7,267 nt of DNA, from positions 1-7,267 of the forward strand of contig JAILAA010000208.1 in assembly GCA_024681875.1 (NCBI GenBank), given 5' to 3'. The translations under genes and the position numbers were made by a program. A model generated the notes under the pieces. It had not been told where the DNA came from, did no database searches, and worked only from the letters and a program-made list of their open reading frames with translations. Positions 5,017-7,267 of this stretch are shown piece after piece (position 1 is the first letter of the stretch; the number at the start of each line of letters is the position of its first letter). Source of the DNA: Prevotella sp. GTDB lineage: Bacteria > Bacteroidota > Bacteroidia > Bacteroidales > Bacteroidaceae.

Positions 5017-5328
5017 TTAAAACAATAAAACATGCATGTAAACCAAGTTTACGGCAAGTGTGATGATGCGCTCGAGGAACTCATCGTATGAAAGACTGAA
5101 CCACTCCTGCGGGATGTCCACACAGATAGTTCCTCCGCCGTTGTGGCTGCCTTCGGGCCAGGCCTCGTCAAGCTCGGCCTCGTACTTGCCGTCGTCGCGC
5201 TTGTTGATGCAATAGTGGCTCGCCCACTCTTCCACGCCCTCAACGTAGTGCCCGACGAAATGCGGAGCGGAGTGCGGCTTGGGGGAATAGTCGGAAGAGC
5301 CTCTCCTTGCATCCCTACGGTAGATCAT
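5017..5328 (-). CDS. Conserved-looking hypothetical protein
   Basis: A 103-residue soluble protein beginning MIYRRDARRGSSDYSPKP, with WASHYCINKRDDGKYEAE and LDEAWPEGSHNGGGTICVDI in the middle and FSLSYDEFLERIITLA near the end. There is no signal peptide or membrane segment. It is acidic and rich in aromatic residues. I recall similar uncharacterised proteins in Prevotella and Bacteroides but can give no function. Possible starts are GTG 5352, ATG 5346 and ATG 5328; the last is preferred because a purine-rich AAAGAGAAG precedes it. It lies 42 bases after the carbonic anhydrase stop on the same strand, so it is likely co-transcribed. The last residues (VNLVYMHVLLF) look hydrophobic and unlike the rest, and coincide with a 15-base inverted repeat at 5038-5052, so the natural end may have been replaced. 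Confidence 0.7.
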   Translation of the reverse strand: MIYRRDARRGSSDYSPKPHSAPHFVGHYVEGVEEWASHYCINKRDDGKYEAELDEAWPEGSHNGGGTICVDIPQEWFSLSYDEFLERIITLAVNLVYMHVLLF

Positions 5329-5370
5329 GAACTTCTCTTTTTGCATACACACTACAAGTCAGGCCAAACG

Positions 5371-5931
5371 CTAAATGGCAAGCGCCGTGCAGCTTATTTC
5401 TTCCAACGCTCCCGTTTCCGAGTCGATGATGAAGCCGCGCACCACGATGTCATTCGGAACCAGCGGATGGGTCTTGATGGTCTCTACGGTCTTGCGGACA
5501 GATTCTGGCGTGTCCTTGAACCCCTCCAACCAGTGGTCGAGGTCGATGCCGCACTTGCGGATGGTGGCGAGCGTCTCCTCCGTCACGCCACGGGCAATCA
5601 TCGCGTGATGGAAGTGGTCGAAGCTCATGTGGCAGGCTCCGCAATGCGAGTGCGCCACCACCATGATCTCCTCCACGCCCAGCTCGTAGATGGCCACTAT
5701 CAGGCTGCGCATGGCAGAGTCGAAGGCAGAAATCACCAAGCCCCCGGCGTTCTTGATAATCTTCGCATCACCATTCTTCAAACCGAGGGCAGCAGGCAGC
5801 AGCTCCGTCAGTCGGGTGTCCATGCACGACAGCACCGCCAACCGCTTGTCGGGGTACTTACTGGTCAGATACTTCTCGTAGCCTTTCCGGGCCACGAAGT
5901 CCTTGTTGTAGGCGATAATTTGGTCAATCAT
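5371..5931 (-). CDS. Beta-class carbonic anhydrase
   Basis: A 186-residue zinc enzyme that interconverts CO2 and bicarbonate in the cytoplasm, supplying bicarbonate to carboxylases and helping pH balance. The beta-class marks are all present: C36 with the D38-R40 pair in SCMDTR, and H94 and C97 in AHSHCGAC, together forming the zinc site (Cys-His-Cys) and its Asp/Arg gate. KNAGGLV and the helix AMRSLIVAIYELGVEEI are also typical. The start is the ATG at 5931 (MIDQIIAYNKDF); an upstream TTG at 5937 would add only two residues. Transcription is leftward, back-to-back with the HU-like gene. The small hypothetical gene 42 bases downstream is probably in the same transcript. The family is certain; physiological role is inferred from it. 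Confidence 0.95.
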   Translation of the reverse strand: MIDQIIAYNKDFVARKGYEKYLTSKYPDKRLAVLSCMDTRLTELLPAALGLKNGDAKIIKNAGGLVISAFDSAMRSLIVAIYELGVEEIMVVAHSHCGACHMSFDHFHHAMIARGVTEETLATIRKCGIDLDHWLEGFKDTPESVRKTVETIKTHPLVPNDIVVRGFIIDSETGALEEISCTALAI

Positions 5932-5954
5932 AATCAATCTTATAAATTAGTCAG

Positions 5955-5994
5955 GCAAAGTTACGCTTTTTTGCCCAATTATTTGTAACTTTGC
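5955..5994. promoter_or_regulatory. Back-to-back promoters in a perfect inverted repeat
   Basis: GCAAAGTTAC (5955-5964) and GTAACTTTGC (5985-5994) form a perfect 10-bp inverted repeat. Each arm holds a TAACTTTG -7 box: minus strand at 5956-5963 for the carbonic anhydrase, plus strand at 5986-5993 for the HU-like gene. Expected leaders are about 18 and 39 bases. No standard -33 box is seen, and each -33 region would lie on the opposite promoter, so the two probably compete. Confidence 0.6.
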
Positions 5995-6038
5995 GCCAAA
6001 TATTAGGATTGTTTTAACTACAAAGCTAAAAAAACACT

Positions 6039-6674
6039 ATGCCACGCAAGACCGACGGAATACTCTTTGAACTGCAGCCGCGCCCAACGAAGGGCGACGA
6101 CGGCAAGCCTCTGCTCTATGCACAGCCCGTCATAGAGCGCAAGTACGACCTCAACGACATCGATGAGTTCTGTGCCAAATATCGCCATACCAGCAAGGGC
6201 GAAATCAAGATGCTCTTCGACCTCTTCAGCGATGTGGCCACCATGTGGCTGCGCCGGGGCTGCCGTGTGGAGACGCCCTTCGGCTCGCTGGCACCCAAGC
6301 TGAAGCTGCTTGGCGACCATACCGAGCCGGAGAAGGTGACGGCGCGCGACGTGATATATGGCGGCTTAGAGTTCATCCCCTCTAAGCAGTTTGTCAAGGA
6401 TGCCGACTGCAGCCACGACGGTTTCCGCCGCCAGCAGGGCAGCGTGGGCAACAGCCAAATGTACGACCCCCAGGCGATGGACGAGGCCCTGCGCCGCAGC
6501 GTGCGACACGGATACATCACCGTGAAGGCATTCATGGGCTTCAGCCATCTGAAGCGCAAGTCGGCAAAGGCATATCTCGACAGCCTCTGCGAAGGCGACC
6601 ACCCACGTCTGCACCTCTATCGCGAGAGCCGCACGCTGCACTATGCATTGCTGCAGGATGCTCCCACAGAATAA
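6039..6674 (+). CDS. HU-like DNA-binding protein with a C-terminal extra domain
   Basis: A 211-residue protein beginning MPRKTDGILFELQPRP. Residues from about 25 to 120 match the HU/IHF-like (HU-HIG type) domain common in Bacteroidetes: TSKGEIKMLFDLFSDVATMW forms the dimer helices, and RVETPFGSLAPKLKL and IYGGLEFIPSKQFVKD the strands around the DNA-binding arm. The family binds DNA as a dimer and bends or packs it. A linker (122-142, rich in Ser, Gly and Gln) leads to a C-terminal segment (145-208) with ALRRSVRHGYITVKAFM, then LKRKSAKAYLDSLC and LHLYRESRTLHYAL, which looks like a small winged-helix fold. The fusion would give a second DNA contact, but that is inferred. The promoter is shared with the carbonic anhydrase in the inverted repeat upstream. 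Codons are GC-rich compared with the left part of the window. Confidence 0.85.
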   Translation: MPRKTDGILFELQPRPTKGDDGKPLLYAQPVIERKYDLNDIDEFCAKYRHTSKGEIKMLFDLFSDVATMWLRRGCRVETPFGSLAPKLKLLGDHTEPEKVTARDVIYGGLEFIPSKQFVKDADCSHDGFRRQQGSVGNSQMYDPQAMDEALRRSVRHGYITVKAFMGFSHLKRKSAKAYLDSLCEGDHPRLHLYRESRTLHYALLQDAPTE

Positions 6675-6678
6675 AAAC

Positions 6679-6770
6679 CGGTTGGCAGCGGCCGCTGCCA
6701 TCCATTTCCCCGACCGCTGCCATCATTGGCAGCGGCCGCTGCCAATCATGTCCCCGCCCGCTGCCAACCG
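6679..6770. repeat. Tandem 44-bp repeat of GC-rich palindromes
   Basis: Two 44-base units, 6682-6725 and 6726-6769, differ at six positions. Each opens with the palindrome TTGGCAGCGGCCGCTGCCA and has a second CCGCTGCCA near its end. The outermost bases also pair: CGGTTGGCAGCGG (6679-6691) with CCGCTGCCAACCG (6758-6770), a perfect 13-bp inverted repeat. The array starts five bases after the HU-like stop codon and could fold either as two local hairpins or one long structure. Confidence 0.9.
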
Positions 6771-6788
6771 AAAAAGCATGGCCTTTTT
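6771..6788 (+). terminator. Probable terminator after the HU-like gene
   Basis: AAAAAG (6771-6776) pairs with CTTTTT (6783-6788) around CATGGC, giving an A-tract, small stem and T-run directly after the palindrome array. Together with the preceding GC-rich hairpins it likely ends the HU-like transcript. Confidence 0.5.
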
Positions 6789-7267
6789 CCCGCTTGGACA
6801 TGCGTGCATCCCAATTTGCCCATGCCGCTCTCCCTATTGCCCTGCGCCTATCAATCAGCCATACCAACGTTTCTCATTCCTGTGGCGCTTTTTTGCGGAA
6901 TGATTACCCCGCTCGGTCGGATTTGGGGAGCGGCTGAGGTACTTCTTGTTAGGAAAACAGATAAAAACAAAAAATACAGATAAAAAACCTTTTCGTCCTG
7001 TTTTTCTTGTTTTTCCCTGTTTTTCAAAATCCAACTGAGCGGGGTGCGTTCAGTCGGTCGGATTCATGCGAACATTCGGTAGGGACGGCAAATCTGGCCA
7101 AGCGGTACGTGAGCACTCCAACCCCGCCCCCGGCTACGCCCCACCGTCGCTTCGCTCCCCAATTGCTCCCTCCTCGCAATTGCCTTGCAGGGGCGGGGGA
7201 GCGGCGGAGAACACTCAACGCCTTATGAGCTTGCAGAAGCGGGGGAAACGAAAAGTCTATATACTCC
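6789..7267. other. Non-coding region with nested inverted repeats
   Basis: About 480 bases hold no convincing gene. ACCCCGCTC (6906-6914) and GAGCGGGGT (7037-7045) form a perfect 9-bp inverted repeat. Within it, an A-rich arm (6953-6979) pairs with a T-rich arm (6998-7024) at 22 of 27 positions. TCGGTCGGATT occurs twice (6913-6923 and 7054-7064). Further right, CCCCGCCCC (7122-7130) pairs with GGGGCGGGG (7190-7198) and CAATTGC (7160-7166) with GCAATTG (7176-7182). The small open frames here have repeat-driven composition and no motif. Confidence 0.55.

Noticed and set aside
5143..5988. 281-residue plus-strand frame opposite the carbonic anhydrase
   Set aside because: It spans two genes and the promoter region on the other strand and shows no family motif; the carbonic anhydrase active site decides the true strand.
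6679..6770. CRISPR-like repeats
   Set aside because: Only two units, no unique spacers of regular size, and the copies differ across their length.
7089..7115. TGGCCAAGCGGTA resembles the D-arm (A box) of a tRNA
   Set aside because: No anticodon stem, T-arm (GGTTCGAATC-like) or acceptor pairing follows at the right distance, and the downstream sequence is a GC-rich repeat.
6726..7228. Several overlapping small plus-strand frames
   Set aside because: They read through palindromes and GC-rich repeats, lack a plausible promoter or start context and have no recognisable motif.

Overview
The window looks like part of a Bacteroidales chromosome, most probably Prevotella or a close relative. Three things point there: repeated TAnnTTTG promoter cores typical of the phylum, protein families common in it (HU-like nucleoid protein, CI-like helix-turn-helix regulator ending in a GNGEML-type motif, PIN toxin with a short antitoxin), and a GC-rich intergenic repeat seen across Bacteroidetes. 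The genus is inferred from family resemblance, not measured.

Left part (1-1379): a phage-like control region. A leftward gene for a small excisionase-like winged-helix protein runs off the window edge. A rightward gene for a CI-like helix-turn-helix regulator faces away from it. Two good promoters in the gap between them point at each other, and copies of the motif AATCGRCGY lie on both sides of the regulator. A small AT-rich open frame of unknown function follows. This could be the switch region of a prophage or integrative element, but no integrase or attachment site is visible.

Middle left (1380-2314): two strong hairpins, a decayed tail that resembles an Rpn-type nuclease/transposase, and a leftward toxin-antitoxin pair. 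The 36-residue antitoxin is intact and has its own promoter. The PIN-domain toxin is broken by two +1 frameshifts, each in a run of four identical bases.

Middle right (2315-5931): a leftward block of metabolic genes. A beta-carbonic anhydrase is followed closely by a small uncharacterised gene. After a gap with its own promoter comes an aldo/keto reductase, then an exported amidohydrolase fused to an antibiotic-biosynthesis-monooxygenase-like domain. The amidohydrolase carries the most unusual feature here: two perfect in-frame 69-bp tandem copies of a palindrome-bearing sequence, inserted in a loop near the predicted active site.

Right part (5932-7267): the carbonic anhydrase and a rightward HU-like DNA-binding protein are served by back-to-back promoters whose cores form a perfect 10-bp inverted repeat. 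Downstream of the HU-like gene is a 44-bp tandem array of GC-rich palindromes, an A/T-flanked terminator, and about 480 bp of non-coding DNA with nested inverted repeats.
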